Assembly (NCBI RefSeq): GCF_019703515.2 | Contig: NC_059356.1 | Span: 25,535,197 to 25,599,196 of the forward strand | Length of the DNA stretch: 64,000 nt | DNA from: Myxocyprinus asiaticus | Lineage: Eukaryota; Chordata; Actinopteri; Cypriniformes; Catostomidae | Reading direction: 5' to 3' | In this document: piece by piece, positions 34,780 through 47,204 of the stretch | Numbering within the stretch: the stretch's first letter is position 1 | Layout of the letters: each line of letters opens with the position of its first letter | Program-made: the position numbers and the translations under genes | The notes under the pieces: model-generated | Database searches by the model: none | Told to the model about the DNA's origin: nothing | The model's input: only the letters and a program-made list of their open reading frames with translations

Positions 34780-37700
34780 AGTAGAGATATAAGAGAACTC
34801 AAGTAAGATTAAAAAAAATAATAATAAATAATAAATAATGAAGACAGTCCACATAAGATCAGATAGTTCTTTAAAGGGTATGCTTGACAGTGATGCAGAA
34901 ATATAATTTACATGTTAAGAACCTATATGAGGAAATATGTTCCAGTTGTTAAGGCATTTGATGCAAATAAAATGCACATCCTCACAACTTGTACAGGATT
35001 TCTTCCTCGAGTTCCTTCAGCATTTAATGGTTTCTGGTCAAAACAGCTTTCTGTGCTTTAGCACCACTTGTGCTGGTTTTGGTAGGTGCAGTGGCTCCTG
35101 ACATGTGATCCAAAAGCTCATATTTTATTGGTCAAGAAATTTTATCAGCCTGGGAAGAATAAAAAAAATCGACACCGTAAAAACAAACAAAAAAACTTGT
35201 TTTGTTGGTACAAAAATGTTCACTCCAGGTGTGAATGGCTTCATAGGAATCCATTGTTTCGATTCAAAATGTTAATCACGGCAAGAAATCGTGTCAATTT
35301 TTTTGTTTGGTGTCATGAAGGCCATAACATTTGAACAGCTCATTTTTTGTTCCACAAAAGAAAGAAAGTGATACAGATTTGGAACAATATAAAGGTGAAT
35401 AAATGATAGCAGAATTTTCATTTTGAATGAACTATCCATTTAAAATAGACTAAACACACCTTCTTGCCACACCCCCTGCTTTAGTCTGATATGAAATCAC
35501 TTAAAATCCCTCTACACATCTGTGCCATTAGCACAAAAGTCCAACGTTATCACACGTGTTGTTTTCGAGAGTTCCAGTTCCTTAGGATCAGTCACATTAT
35601 GCAGACTCACTAACAAGCGCCATATCCCATCGGACATTTTAGCATTGGCTCAAGTGTGTTTCCCTCCCCTTGTGGCACAACCGAAAGTGTTTTGCATCAG
35701 TAGCATGGAAGACAAGGGTTTGGATCCTGTGCTGAAACCAGGAAGTAATCGCGTTTGCATGATTAGTGAGGAGCATGACTAGAGGGTTGGATCCCCCCCC
35801 CCCCCAACATTTTTACTCTACTGATGGTTAAGTTTAGGGTTTGGGTTGGGGGTACAATTTATAGAATATGCATTCCTCCTTAAAGCCTGTACAGCTGAAA
35901 ACAACTTGCTTCACAACTCACTTTTGGCTCCCCTCCATGGACATTCAACTTGAAAATAGAACTCACACTTGCCCATTCGCCCAACAACACTTACCCCTTT
36001 GGGCACTGGGGGCAGTGTTTCGAATTTCTGTAAGCACAGACCGATTTCAGTTAAAGAATTGTCAACCTACTGTTTCCTATTTCACTGTTAGATCAGTGTG
36101 CAAATGTCAGTTATTTTAGAAGATAACCACAAACTTCAAATATTTTTACTGGGCCATAGTTACCTTTGGAGAAGGTCTTTTGGGGAAAATTTCTCAGACA
36201 GTCACAGCTTTACAAAAAAGTAAAGTGGTGCTACCATGGTACAGTCATTGTAACAGATGGAAATACCATAGAACTGAATGATTACCATATTCCACCTACC
36301 AGGGGCGGGTTTACGATTTCTGAGGCCCCAAGCAACCGACCAACCTGGGGCCCCATTTCAAAAAGTTTTGTTTAAAAAATTACATAAAATGTATTTTAAA
36401 TCATAATTTTAAATTCATCCTATCAGCCGTTGTAGCCAAGTATATTAAAAAAAAATTATGGAATAAAAATCTAGTTAAAGATAATTAATGCATGTTTTCC
36501 AGTTTTTCCACAAAACAGTGATAAAAAAAAAAAAGCAATATTTACCTACATACATTTTTTACAAAACCAAAATTTGTTTTGTGAACAGGGTGTGCAAAAC
36601 CTACTACTTCACCCAGTAACATTTTGGAATTCAGTTGTTATTTATTATTATTATAACCCAACAATTATTTATTGCTGTCCAGTTTGCCATTATAATATGA
36701 TACAGTATTATTATTATTACTTTGAGGATTTGTTGTATACAATAGTAATATATTCCTGCCTTATTTACATTCACCTGGAGTTTATATCCTGACACAATGG
36801 CTGTATTTTATGTTAGCATCGTAGGCAATATTCATAATAGAATTATAACAGTCAACATACAAGACACAGTGGCCCCTCAGCACATTAGAGCAGAAGAAAA
36901 AAAACATTGGCGTTTATCAAGCGCTGAAACTTTGCTTGTTGCAGAAAAATCTGAAATAATGTTAAACATTGTAACAGTCGCCTCTTTGCAACCTGAACTT
37001 GTTCAGAACATTAAATCTTTTGGACACCTGCACATAAAACAATCTAGACACAGTGCAATGAATGAAGCAGACAGGTGTCTTGACATACATTTTTGAAACC
37101 TTAAGCTTTTATTAACTTGACATAGTGTCTAAAAATGTGCCGGTCCTGCTTGAGATACTGAAGAAACAGCGAGATGTGGTGCAGCAGTCAAGGACTTTCA
37201 TCCAGCGCGTGTTTACACAGGAAAACAATAGAAAAATAGAGCAGACACATGCAAGAACACATTCGATGTGAACAGCCCCTAACTCATCCGTTCACGCGTA
37301 TCTGTGAGTCAGAGTGCGTGGGCGAAACAAGTTCGGACGGCCTATATATTTTTTCATAAATTACAAGCCTGAACCCAACTTGAAAAACTGACCAGTCCCA
37401 ACCCGGCGGCTTCTAACATGAACCGCGCGTGTACCCAGAACAACATGTCACCCCTCAAGCAGTTCTTGCAGAGCTTTCCTACCGTGGCAGCCCCAAAGAG
37501 CCAAATATCAGTTAATTAAACAGCCTGACTGATACATTGATAAATCACTATTGTTTACAAGTCATTCCAAGGTATTTCAAAGAACACCATAGTACTACCA
37601 TAGTAGGTTACATGACCAAATACTAGTTATTTCCATGCCCAAAACAAACAAACAAACAAAAAACATGAAAAACCATAGCACATTTTGGTGCTTTTTTACT

Positions 37701-38508
37701 TAGTGTAATCTATATTCATCAGAGGTTTGCTAGAGTACTGAACTATTCTTATCAACTAGTTGTGACAGTAAACCAATTTTCTACAAACGTGTTTTGATCT
37801 TTTGTCATTTGAGAGTCAGTCATCAATAAATAAACATTTTGCACTAACATTGATATGAACACTGCCACTAAAGGTCTGACCCACATAGAGGTGAATAGTA
37901 GTGATCACTTACATTGTATACAGACTTGGCTAATGAAGGTCAAACACAGAAGACTGATTGTCTGAATGTGATGCTTCTTAGTGTTTGTATCACTTGCCTG
38001 TAACTCTACTCTGCCAAACCGATCCAAGCCTAAAGAGCTCACCACTGACCCCATCACAATTACCCACCTTTTCTGTTGTCTGAGCACAAAGTGGCCTTTA
38101 CCTATGACCGAACCTTTGCCTAAGCATTACTGACCTATTGACTCCTGCATGCACACAAATATACACTCTCACACACAATTACTCTCACTTTTGAAGAGCA
38201 AGTTTTGCACCAATGCTTATTTGGACAAACAGTTGATACCGAAACAATGTGCCTAATATGTGACAGTCAAGATGTGAGGACGGTTAATTCTTTGTTATAA
38301 TCTAATACTAATAAGGTGGTGTAACCTCAGTTCAATCCTAAAAAAAAAAGTATTTATCTAAAATCTAAACAATGACCTAAAAGCCACTCTAATAACTCAG
38401 ATCTGAGCCAACATGATCATGCAGGTCATTACTAACAAAAAACTAACATTTAAGTTTTTATTGAAAAAAAATATTGTTTAGAGTCTAAGAGTCTAATGTT
38501 GCAATATG
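34780..38508. other. Intergenic, scraps of repeats only
   Basis: Bases 35320-35445 (GTTCCACAAAAGAAAGAAAGTG ... GAATTTTCATTTTGAATGAACTATCC) are one arm of a foldback MITE. Bases 36797-37096 are an open frame of 99 aa with no family signature that I recognise. Bases 35815-35860 carry GGTTAAGTTTAGGGTTTGGG, a MITE motif rather than telomere. No gene supported. Confidence 0.45.
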
Positions 38509-38510
38509 TA

Positions 38511-39482
38511 CAGTAGTCCCCAAAAGTTTCTGGACACTTAAGCCACAATTAAACTGTACAAATCTCTTTGCTTACATAACAAAATATTAAAGCAAGTGGC
38601 ATTTATTTTAAAGAAAATTTACCTTGAGACCAATATGGCTAAGAAAAATAAAGTTCTGAGAAAAGCATAATTTGTTTACAGATACAACTTTGTTTGGTAT
38701 TTGTATCTATGCAATAACATTCAGACATTTTAGGGATAGTTGACCCCAAAATTATAATTCTCTCATAATGTACTTGCCCTCATGCCATCCCAGATGTGAA
38801 TTACTTTCTTTCTTATGCAGGACAAAAACGAAGGGTTTTAGAAGAATATTTCAGCTCTGTAGGTCCTTACAATGCAAGTGAATAGGTGCCAAAATTTTGA
38901 CGCTCCAGAAAGCACATAAAGGCATCATAAAAGTAAACCATACAACTCCAGTGGTTAAATCCATGTCTTCAGAAGTAATATGATAGATGTGGGTGAGAGA
39001 CAGATCAATATTTAAGTCCTTTTTTGCTAGAAATTCTCCTCCCTGCCCAGTAGGGGGTGATATGCACAAACAATATGAGTCATCCAAAACAGAAGAAGAA
39101 GAATGTGAAAGTTAATGTGGAGATTGACTGAGCAGGGAGGAGAATTTATAGCAAAAAAGGGACTTAGCTATTGATCTGTTTCTCACCCACACCTATCATA
39201 TAGCTTCTGAAGACATTGATTTAACCACTGGAGTCTTATGGTTTAATTTTTCTGCTGCCTTTATGTAATTTTTGGAGCTACAAAGTCTGATCACCATTCA
39301 CTTGCATTGTATGGACCTACAGAGCTGAGAAATTCTTCTAAAAATCTTCATTTGAGTTCAGCAGATGAAAGACAGTCGTACACATCTGGGATGGTGAGGA
39401 TGAATACATGATGAGAGAATTTTCATTTTTGGGTGAACTATCCCTTTAAGTGTAAGTGCCCAAATAATTTTTGGGGCCACTG
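38511..39482. mobile_element. Tc1-ended element holding a foldback MITE
   Basis: Ends CAGTAGTCCCCAAAAGTTTC (38511) and AAATAATTTTTGGGGCCACTG (39482) are imperfect inverted repeats, and TA flanks both (38509-38510 and 39483-39484). GGACACTTAAG and its right-hand partner AAGTGCCC extend the match. Apart from the MITE nested inside (38732-39445), only about 220 bp are its own, so it is non-autonomous. Confidence 0.65.
38732..39445. mobile_element. Foldback MITE, 714 bp
   Basis: AGGGATAGTTGACCCCAAAA at 38732 mirrors TTTTTGGGTGAACTATCCCT ending at 39445. Pairing continues inward for most of the length: CTCATGCCATCCCAGATGTG with CACATCTGGGATGGTGAGG, GGTTAAATCCATGTCTTCAG with GAAGACATTGATTTAACC, and AATTCTCCTCCCTGC with GCAGGGAGGAGAATT. 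A loop of about 60 bp is left near 39070. No coding function. Confidence 0.8.
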
Positions 39483-39485
39483 TAT

Positions 39486-40320
39486 ATTCCTACACATTCA
39501 AACTCAACATACTGAGCTCAGCCACGTCTGCAGTTCAAATTAAATAGCACTTAGGACATGGTGTTATTTTCTGTGCTGTTCATTTCCTTTGAGCCAAGCA
39601 CCAAGTGGATGTTTGCAGCACCAAGAGAGTGTTTGGTTTGTGATGATGTCATGGTTGTCATGGAAGGAGCTCTCTCTCAAATTACAACACAAACCTCGCT
39701 GTGGGAAAGTGAGAGCCGTTTTCTCAAGAACTGAGCAGCCAGCACAATGCCCGAAAGTCGCCTGTTCCTGTCTTTGTGTACAGCTTAACACTAACGCCTG
39801 TTTGTTTAGCTGGGACCTCCTGCCACACAGGAAACATTCCCCAAACATGTTTTAACGTCCACTCGTCGAATAGACAGACAAATCAATACCCACCCAATGC
39901 AACACAGAACTGATCTCCTTAACCTAAAAACATCAACTTACTAACCACTAATCTGTCCATTCTAATTAAAAACCCTATAAAATCACTCAACAAGCTGTTG
40001 TTTTCTCTCATGTGTTGATGTAATTCCTAATGAAACAGGTGATTAGAGCAGCCTAAATCTAAGGGCTCATATAAAAAAGCCAAAAGGCTTTAGTTACATC
40101 ACAGCTATGAACCATGATTCTTGCTGATTCTTGCTAATCAGTTCTCATTCTCATTCTTTATAGATCTGATTGCACAAAAACAGTGTATGCAAGATGAGTC
40201 ATCAATGTTTTTGGTTCATTTTCTCAGTAGAGAAAGACTGTAAATTATAAAGGTGTACAGTCTTAAAAAGTTATTTTTGTCTACTTTTAGGCATACCCTA
40301 GCATACAGATAGCCTCAAAG
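39486..40320. other. Intergenic, no gene supported
   Basis: Both strands are open at 39564-39855, but neither product shows a known motif, and the codon pattern gives no preference. Confidence 0.4.
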
Positions 40321-40640
40321 CTAACAGGCATGTACTAAAAGCCAGTTTTCCCTGTTAAGAAGACCAGCTTAATCAGCATACAATCCCCATGCTGGTTTAT
40401 GCTGGCTCATGCTGGTTTTGTGTTGGTCTAGCTGGTGGACTAGAATAGCCATGCTTTTTACCAGCAAAACCAAGCTGGTGAAGCTAGTTGACCAGCATGG
40501 TCTTTCTGAAGAAGCTGGTTAAGATAGATTAAAAGCCTGGTGGAGACACCAGCATCCCATGCTGGGGGACCAGCACCTAAAACACAACATAAGCTAGTGA
40601 CCAGCAGTGCTGGTCTTTCCAGCAGAGTTGTTTTTACAGT
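40320..40640. repeat. CCAG/CTGG-rich repeat, second block
   Basis: More than fifteen ACCAGC/GCTGGT-type hexamers (for example CATGCTGGTTTATGCTGGCT), left half mainly CTGG, right half mixed, with about 10-bp spacing in places. Same style as 27385-27560. Confidence 0.6.
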
Positions 40641-40644
40641 GTCT

Positions 40645-41600
40645 TTAATAGTCATTTTCAACACATCTGTAAAAACACTCTGTCTGGAATAAGACATGAA
40701 CAATAAAATTGCCTTTCTGTTGTTTCCAGATGCGGTGCTGTTGTGTCTGCCGAGCGCATTAATCACAGTGCGCAGTGAGTGATGGCACTTGGCTGTGGCT
40801 CTGTGGAATGTTTGGCTGCTGTAAGGAGGATTCTGAGCGGGGATGAAAGGGCTCTCTGTATTCAGAGTCCAACGCTGCTGGACGTGTGCCAAGCTGCAAT
40901 CGGCTCATGTTCTGTAAGGAAGAAAAGCTCAGTGCTGCCTTTATGGCACCAAACAAAAACACCCAGGATGTGTGGTGCAATGCTGGTGCACCATACTCTG
41001 GACACGGCTGCTGTACCCCAAGCTTTGGATGAACTCTTGAAAACCTATCCATGTTCTGAAGATCAGTCAAGGTGGTTTACATTTAACAGTCTGTTCTGTA
41101 CTAACCTGGCTTTTATAAACTTCACTGGGTGGGATTTGGCAAAATATGTGCTCTTGTGAACACTGCAGCACTGTTAGTAGTTCTTGCTGGCAAACATAGC
41201 ACCGTAAAGGGAGTGTATTAAGATGTCCTGCTCGGCCTTTGCAGAAAATACCTTGAATATTGAGATTTGCAAATATATATTGACAGCACCTTACAGTATA
41301 CACAATATATGGAGAGTCTGCACATTTATAACAATCACTGCAAAAGAAATTAGATTGAAAACAGGATGGCATTCTGGATGAATGAATTTCATTAAAATGG
41401 TTCAATGATGACTGAATGTTTCTGGCTTGAGGCTAAAGATTTTCCCCCTGAAGATAAAAAAAGGGTTGGCCAATTTCATTAGCTGAAAAAAATAAAATAA
41501 TCTTTCCTAATATCAAGTTTCCTTTTACTGTTATAAAGAAAATTATGAATTGAATGTAACTGATTTAATTGAACATGTAAAACTAGATATTTATTTTTTC
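40645..41600. other. Intergenic, no gene supported
   Basis: Overlapping short ORFs at 40458-41159 on both strands, without family motifs. Confidence 0.4.
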
Positions 41601-41605
41601 TGACA

Positions 41606-41606
<1 letters not shown>

Positions 41607-41636
<30 letters not shown>
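41607..41636. repeat. (CAA)n microsatellite
   Basis: Ten CAA units followed by an A run. Confidence 0.9.
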
Positions 41637-41689
41637 TAAAAAAAAAAACGTTAGAACCTGAACATGCAAAGGTCACCTTCATGAGGTGT

Positions 41690-41885
41690 TTGGGTGGTTC
41701 TAGGGTGTTGCTATGCAGTTGCTAGGGTGTTGTGGGTGGTTGCTAGGGCATTGCTAGGTGGATGCTATGGTATTCCGGGTGGTTTTTAGCATGTTGCTAT
41801 GCAGTTGATAGAGTGTTCTGGGTGGTTACTAGGGTTTTGCTAGATGGTTGCTATGGTTTTCTGGATGGTTGCTAGGAAGTTCCTA
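41690..41885 (+). repeat. GGTTGCTAGGGTGTT minisatellite-like repeat
   Basis: Four to five diverged units of about 45 bp, with GTTGCTATGCAGTTGCTAGG and TGTTCTGGGTGGTTGCTAGG. Same family, opposite strand, as 9455-9795. Confidence 0.7.
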
Positions 41886-41889
41886 ACTG

Positions 41890-44800
41890 GCCCAAGTAAA
41901 AAGAGCCCACCCCCAATTCTCTAGAATATCCTGGTCGCTCTTCTGTGGACACTCCTTTTTTGTAAGTTGACCACCCCCACACATTTTGTTGTCCGCCAAG
42001 CAAAAATAATGTTTCTGATTGAAGTAATAGCAAACCTCTCCTCATCAAGCCACATGATTTGAGGTATCATTCATGTCCATAGCACAAATGGTCCAGGATG
42101 GGTCACATGCCAATTCCTTGGTGTTACATCACTGGATGTATTTTAAGTGTATATTTATTTGTGATCATTTGTTTGTTTAATGACATCTGTGGATGTATGA
42201 CTTTGGCCTTACTGCAACTGAGATTTTGCCTCCTTTGTGTTGCTTTTCATTTGCTGTCTCTCCCTCTCTTTCTCTCTCTCCCTTGCAGGTTGCTCAACAT
42301 CCAGGTGTCTGCAATAATGATTGCCAATCATTTCTCTGTCTGGACTGGTTGATGGGGAGAGGGAAGCAGGATAAAGCCCAGGCAGATCTCTACTACAAGG
42401 CGCTTCCCTTCCCCCATTCTAGATGGTTGTTGGTGTGCATGTGTTGCTGCACATTGTTGTGGTTGCAAACTGTTGTAGCAGTTATAAGTTGTAGTTGCAA
42501 GTTACTGTGTTGTTGGTAATTTGTTTCTCTTGATAAGTGAGTGGGATCTCATTTCATTTGAACTCCATTTGTGACTTTGTATATATTAAATAGTACAATT
42601 ATATAAAAGTTGTAGGGAGGTGGGTGCCATTTTGTTTAGTCTTGTATTTTCTCCTGTGTTTAACAAGTGAGGGGAGCTCAGGTATGTTGTTTATATGCAT
42701 TTTCTTTGTTAGGTAAGTTAGTTCTGACTTCACACTAGTAATTGTACTTTTGTTAGTTGTTTTGGCTTTGCCCCCTCCTGAAGCCTATTGATACTTAGTT
42801 TTTCTGTTTCTTGAACTAAAATATTATTTGATTTTAAAAGTTGACTTATTTTTGAGTGCTGGGATGGTAGAAGACAACCTTTTTGTTTCTCCATCCCTAA
42901 AAACTGTGGTGGGTGAGATGTTTGTTCCAAAACCTTAACCATAAAGTATGAGTAGTTGTAATAGTGATGCTTACCAAGGCAAGAACCAAGTATTGCACAC
43001 ATTTATAGGAGTTTTGAATCAATTGCACAGTCCATGTCCTACAACATCGTCAAATATCTAACATAGATCTATGGTAAAAAAATACTTGAAAGATTTACAA
43101 AGTCCCATCTGTGGTTTACTTTTGTACTGAACTCAAATACCACATTACGATTCACCTATGCATAGCCCCCCTTACAGAAAAGAAACACACACACAGAGTG
43201 AGAGAGAATTCCTTTACAACAACCAGTTTTGTTTGATTACTTCAAACGATTCCTTTGCATGATTGTCCACAATGAAGCAATTAAAAAAGAAAACAAGAAT
43301 GCACATAAGCCCAAAATTAGTTACATAACTTTGCAACACAAACCCCGGGCAGCTCCACATGACATCCAATACTTTGGATGACGCATAAAAGAGCAAATTT
43401 TTTCCTCACTGACACAGTAATGGCCAACAGGCAAGCGGCTGCTCTTCAGCTGGGCTTCTGCTGAAACAGAGTAAACAATCTGACTGACTGTCAGCAACAA
43501 TCATAGCAGAGCACCTAACCCTAAACACATGTTCTGTAGGCCTACACATACACACACCTACAATGAAACTGTTATGAAACTGAGAAACGAACAACAGCAG
43601 AAGCTGCAGTGTTGTTTTGCAATATTAAAATATAACCATCACTATTTATAGCTACAACATAATTTTTATATTATCAAATGGTATGGGTTCTTTATATGAC
43701 TGAATTTTACCTTTTGTACAACTTAAACTTTTTAAAGTTTAACATTCAAAAAATAAAAAGGCCATTTCAAACCATGACATTCAGTATTTTCTCTTTCAAT
43801 GGTTTTAATAAAATAAGGTCTTAATAAAAAAAGAAGAAGAAAAAAAGAAATACTGTTCACTAAAATGCATCCACAAGAATTAATGCATGTTAATTAGCAT
43901 GAACGCTCACCCTCTCTGTAAATTAATTTGAGGATGATCATACAATGAGCACATACGTCCCCATGCACCTCCCATAAGAGATAATAAGCACTGGGTCTAG
44001 TAACACTCAAACTTTCCACTTACTGCATCACAACTTCATGCTAACAACAGCACATGCCCTACACCAGCCTGTTGTTTCTGTACATCTTCAGCAGGCTATT
44101 CCAACGATACATAAAATACAGTAGAATACTTCATGTAACATTTTTAAGGAAATTGTCTTCAGAATATAGACCGCAATGGACAAGACCACAACATGCAATA
44201 ACGGCGAAAACCAGAGAAGAAATCTTGCGAGGTTAAACACAAGGGCTTTTTTTGTCCATTTCTAAAGGGTCTGCAACTGAGTGTGCCCCAGCAAACCCAC
44301 CGTTACAGTGCCACGCTTTCTGTTTCATGAGAGCATAACAATATTTACATGGGAGCTCTCCATGCATAACAAATACTACACTGTAATGAAGCATGAATTA
44401 ATGCAAGTATCATGGAACTTACCCAAGTGTTAGCTGCCGCACATAAACAGACAGGCAGGCTGCAGACTCCACTCCAGTGACACACACATGCACACACTGA
44501 GACACTGGATTTTTTTCCCCCTTTTTGTTTCAAAACATTGGGAGAGAGGATCACATGTGGTGCCAAACAGCCCTCCACACAGTCACGTGAGCGTGACTTG
44601 ATAAATGTAGTCTTGAATCTGGGAGTACCCGGGGAATAGAGAATGACCAAGAAAAAGACTTTCTCCTTCCCTATAATAAGTTAAGATTTAAAAGAGAAAT
44701 ACATTGAACAAATCTCAAAGCTCACGCCACAATTTCCTCAGCTGTCTGAAAGAGATCAAATACTAGTCTGTTACTGGTTACTGGTGGAGAGCAGTAATGC

Positions 44801-44900
44801 ATTTGTCACAGCCAAATTTATAACTGAACTGCACACCCTCAGAAACCAAGTGCTGCTAATCTCCATAACCACTGGTTCATTTATTGTCTGTACAGTGTAG
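41890..44900. other. Intergenic, no gene supported
   Basis: A pyrimidine tract ending in CTTGCAG at 42262-42289 looks like a splice acceptor, but the following frame lacks any known motif. CACAC and A-rich runs only elsewhere. Confidence 0.4.
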
Positions 44901-45183
44901 ACTTAAAGGTGCAATATGTAACATTTTTATAATATTCACATTTTTTTTGTCAATGTGCGAACAGCTTGTAATGCAACTTAAAAAATGAGCGCTTCCCGGA
45001 CTTCCTAGGTTGCCTATTAAAGCCTGTAGACTGATTTTCATGCGACGGGAGCGGGTCTCTTTTTCCGGGAAAATCCAAAGGATGTGACGTTTATGCGCGC
45101 TCCCGAGAGCCTTGCCTCAGTGCTTCTCTTCCGCTATTCAAGAGCGACAACAAACTGCAACACTAGGTAACGTTATCTTAGAG

Positions 45184-45436
45184 ATGGAATCCAGCAAACA
45201 TCCGGCTCCCAGCACAACACCGACTCCTACACAAACTCAGAGTAAACCAAAAAAAACAAAAAAACACACACACAAAAACATTTATCTACTGAATCCCGTC
45301 TGGCTAAGCGGGAACATGATTGTGGTCGAGAGAAAACTAGAGTGAACAACGGAAGGGTATTTGATTCCTGGAGGGACCTTCGTTCAGTTTTGGGGATCAA
45401 AACCGGCCCTGAATTGGCATTCTTCTTATTGGACAG
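45184..45436 (+). pseudogene. Exon-like fragment: Pro/Thr-Lys head plus RVN-FDSWRDL motif
   Basis: ATG at 45184 gives MESSKHPAPSTTPTPTQTQS and a Lys-rich stretch (PKKTKK). In an A/CA-rich run (45249-45290) the frame changes. From 45294 the frame reads SRLAKREHDCGREKTRVN, then GRVFDSWRDLRSVLGIKTGP and ELAFFLLDR, ending exactly at ACAG|GTAAGC, a good splice donor at 45437. The RVN..F..W..L...G.KT..E.A.FLLD pattern recalls short conserved segments in uncharacterised fish proteins; this is from memory and unverified. Function unknown. The frameshift makes it a broken first exon of the surrounding TTAA element. Confidence 0.5.
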
Positions 45437-45729
45437 GTAAGCTTACATAACTGCAAAGCATGTGAAATATAGTGCCATAAGGATTGATGTGTAATTTTAG
45501 CTAACTTGATCTTGCCTGCTAACGCTGACGAATTGCAAGCTACCTTGCTTAGTAACTTTCAAATAATTTCAACGATCTTCTCTTTATACTAAAAGTCAGG
45601 TATACAATATAAATTTAAAGAAATATACTGGTTTCTTATTCGTAGTACAACATATGACATACAAAACATACAATAGTGCAACATAACAGTGCAGTGCAAC
45701 AGTAAACTGTCTGGTATAGTTCGGTAGTA

Positions 45730-46825
45730 CAGTTGTGCTCAAAAGTTTGCATATCCTGGCAGAAATTGTGACATTTTGGCATTGATTTTGAAAATATGAC
45801 TGATCATGCAAAAAAGCTGTCTTTTATTTAAGGATAGTGATCATATGAAGCCATTTATTATCACATAGTTGTTTGGCTCCTTTTTAAACCATAATGATAA
45901 CAGAAATCACCCAAATGGCCCTGATCAAAAATTTACATACCCTTGCATGTTTGGCCTTGTTACAAACACACAAGGTGACACACACAGGTTTAAATGGCAA
46001 TTAAAGGTTAATTTCCCACACCTGTGGCTTTTTAAATTGCAATTAGTGTCTGGGTATAAATAGTCAATGAGTTTGTTAGCTCTCACGTGGATGCACTGAG
46101 CAGGCTTGATACTGAGCCATGGGGAGCAGAAAAGAACGTCAAAAGACCTGCGTAACAAGGTAATGGAACTTTATAAAGATGGAAAAGGATATAAAAAGAT
46201 ATCCAAAGCCTTGAAAATGCCAGTCAGTACTGTTCAATCACTTATTAAGAAGTGGAAAATTCAGGGATCTCTTGATACCAAGCCAAGGTCAGGTAGACCA
46301 AGAAAGATTTCAGCCACAGCTGCCAGAAGAATTGTTTGGGATACAAAGTAAAACCCACAGATAACCTCAGGAGAAATACAGGCTGCTCTGGAAAAAGACG
46401 GTGTGGTTGTTTCCAGGAGCACAATACTTGATGACCCCTCTCCAAACATAGCGCTTATGGTTGTGACCATAAAGCTCTATTTTGGTCTCGTCACTCCAAA
46501 TTACAGTGTGCCAGAAGCTGTGAGGCATGTCAAGGTGTTGTCGGGCATATTGAAACTGGGCTTTTTTGTGGCATTGGCTTCTTTCTGGCAATTCGACCAT
46601 GCAGCTCATTTTTGTTCAAGTATCGTCGTATTGTGCTTCTTGAAACAACCACACCGTCTTTTTCCAGAGCAGCCTGTATTTCTCCTGAGGTTACCTGTGG
46701 GTTTTTCTTTGTATCCTGAACAATTCTTCTGGCAGTTGTGGCTCAATTATTTCTGTCATATTTTCAAAATCAATGCCAAAATTTCACAATTTCTGCCAGG
46801 GTATGCAAACTTTTGAGCACAACTG
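45730..46825. mobile_element. Foldback Tc1 derivative (two 5' halves head to head)
   Basis: CAGTTGTGCTCAAAAGTTTG at 45730 and its complement ending at 46825, each flanked by TA (45728-45729 and 46826-46827). The plus strand from 46106 to 46435 encodes the transposase N-terminus: SKDLRNKVMELYKDGKGYKK, KMPVSTVQSLIKKWK, SGRPRKISATAARRI, then VVVSRSTIL. At about 46437 the sequence turns around. 46437-46735 encodes, on the minus strand, an overlapping N-terminal to central part (SFWHTVIWSDETKIELYGHN, YVWRGV). The 3' half with the remaining catalytic residues is absent. The intact layout of the family is seen at 60742-62209. Confidence 0.8.
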
Positions 46826-47204
46826 TATGTAGCTGTGTGTGTGTATCAGTATGCTATGATAGCTTATAAGTAGTTTTAGTTTAGTCTCAAAGTTTATAGT
46901 AAAACAATCATAACCATGTAATTTTAATTATGCTACCTCATCTGTCAGCATGATGCTGGTGAATCACGTTCAGTCTCTTTGTACCTTACGTCATTGTTTT
47001 GGCCGATGCTCGCTCGCGTCCCTGTGGAGTGTGAGCACGAGCAACAGGTAGCTGGCTGCAGTTCACTTAATGGCACATGTGTCATTAATAACAAGTGTTT
47101 CTGAATCTTATATACTGCACCTTTAAAGTCCACATCTATTCCTGAAAGTTTGTTTACTACTTTTATTTAGTTTTATATTGTATATTGTAAATGGTTAATT
47201 TTTC

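Larger units (their letters stand above)
44903..47126 (+). mobile_element. TTAA-ended DNA element with an exon-like fragment
   Basis: TTAAAGGTGCAATATGTAAC at 44903 mirrors ATATACTGCACCTTTAA ending at 47126. TTAA at both tips could be the target duplication, as in piggyBac or Kolobok elements. The enclosed Tc1 derivative (45730-46825) is a later insertion, leaving about 1.13 kb. The left part has GC-rich promoter-like sequence (45000-45110) and the coding fragment below. Superfamily not determined. Confidence 0.6.

Noticed and set aside
36797..37096. 99-aa ORF as a gene
   Set aside because: No family motif, no clear promoter or splice sites; left as unassigned.
39564..39855. Host gene on either strand
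   Set aside because: Both strands are open over about 270 bp without recognisable protein features; likely chance.
40425..40440. GCTGGTGG as a recombination (Chi) site
   Set aside because: That octamer acts in E. coli; here it is part of the CTGG-rich repeat.
42262..42420. Host exon after a splice acceptor (CTCTCCCTTGCAG)
   Set aside because: The pyrimidine tract and AG look good, but the downstream frame has no known motif and no donor or neighbouring exon could be found.
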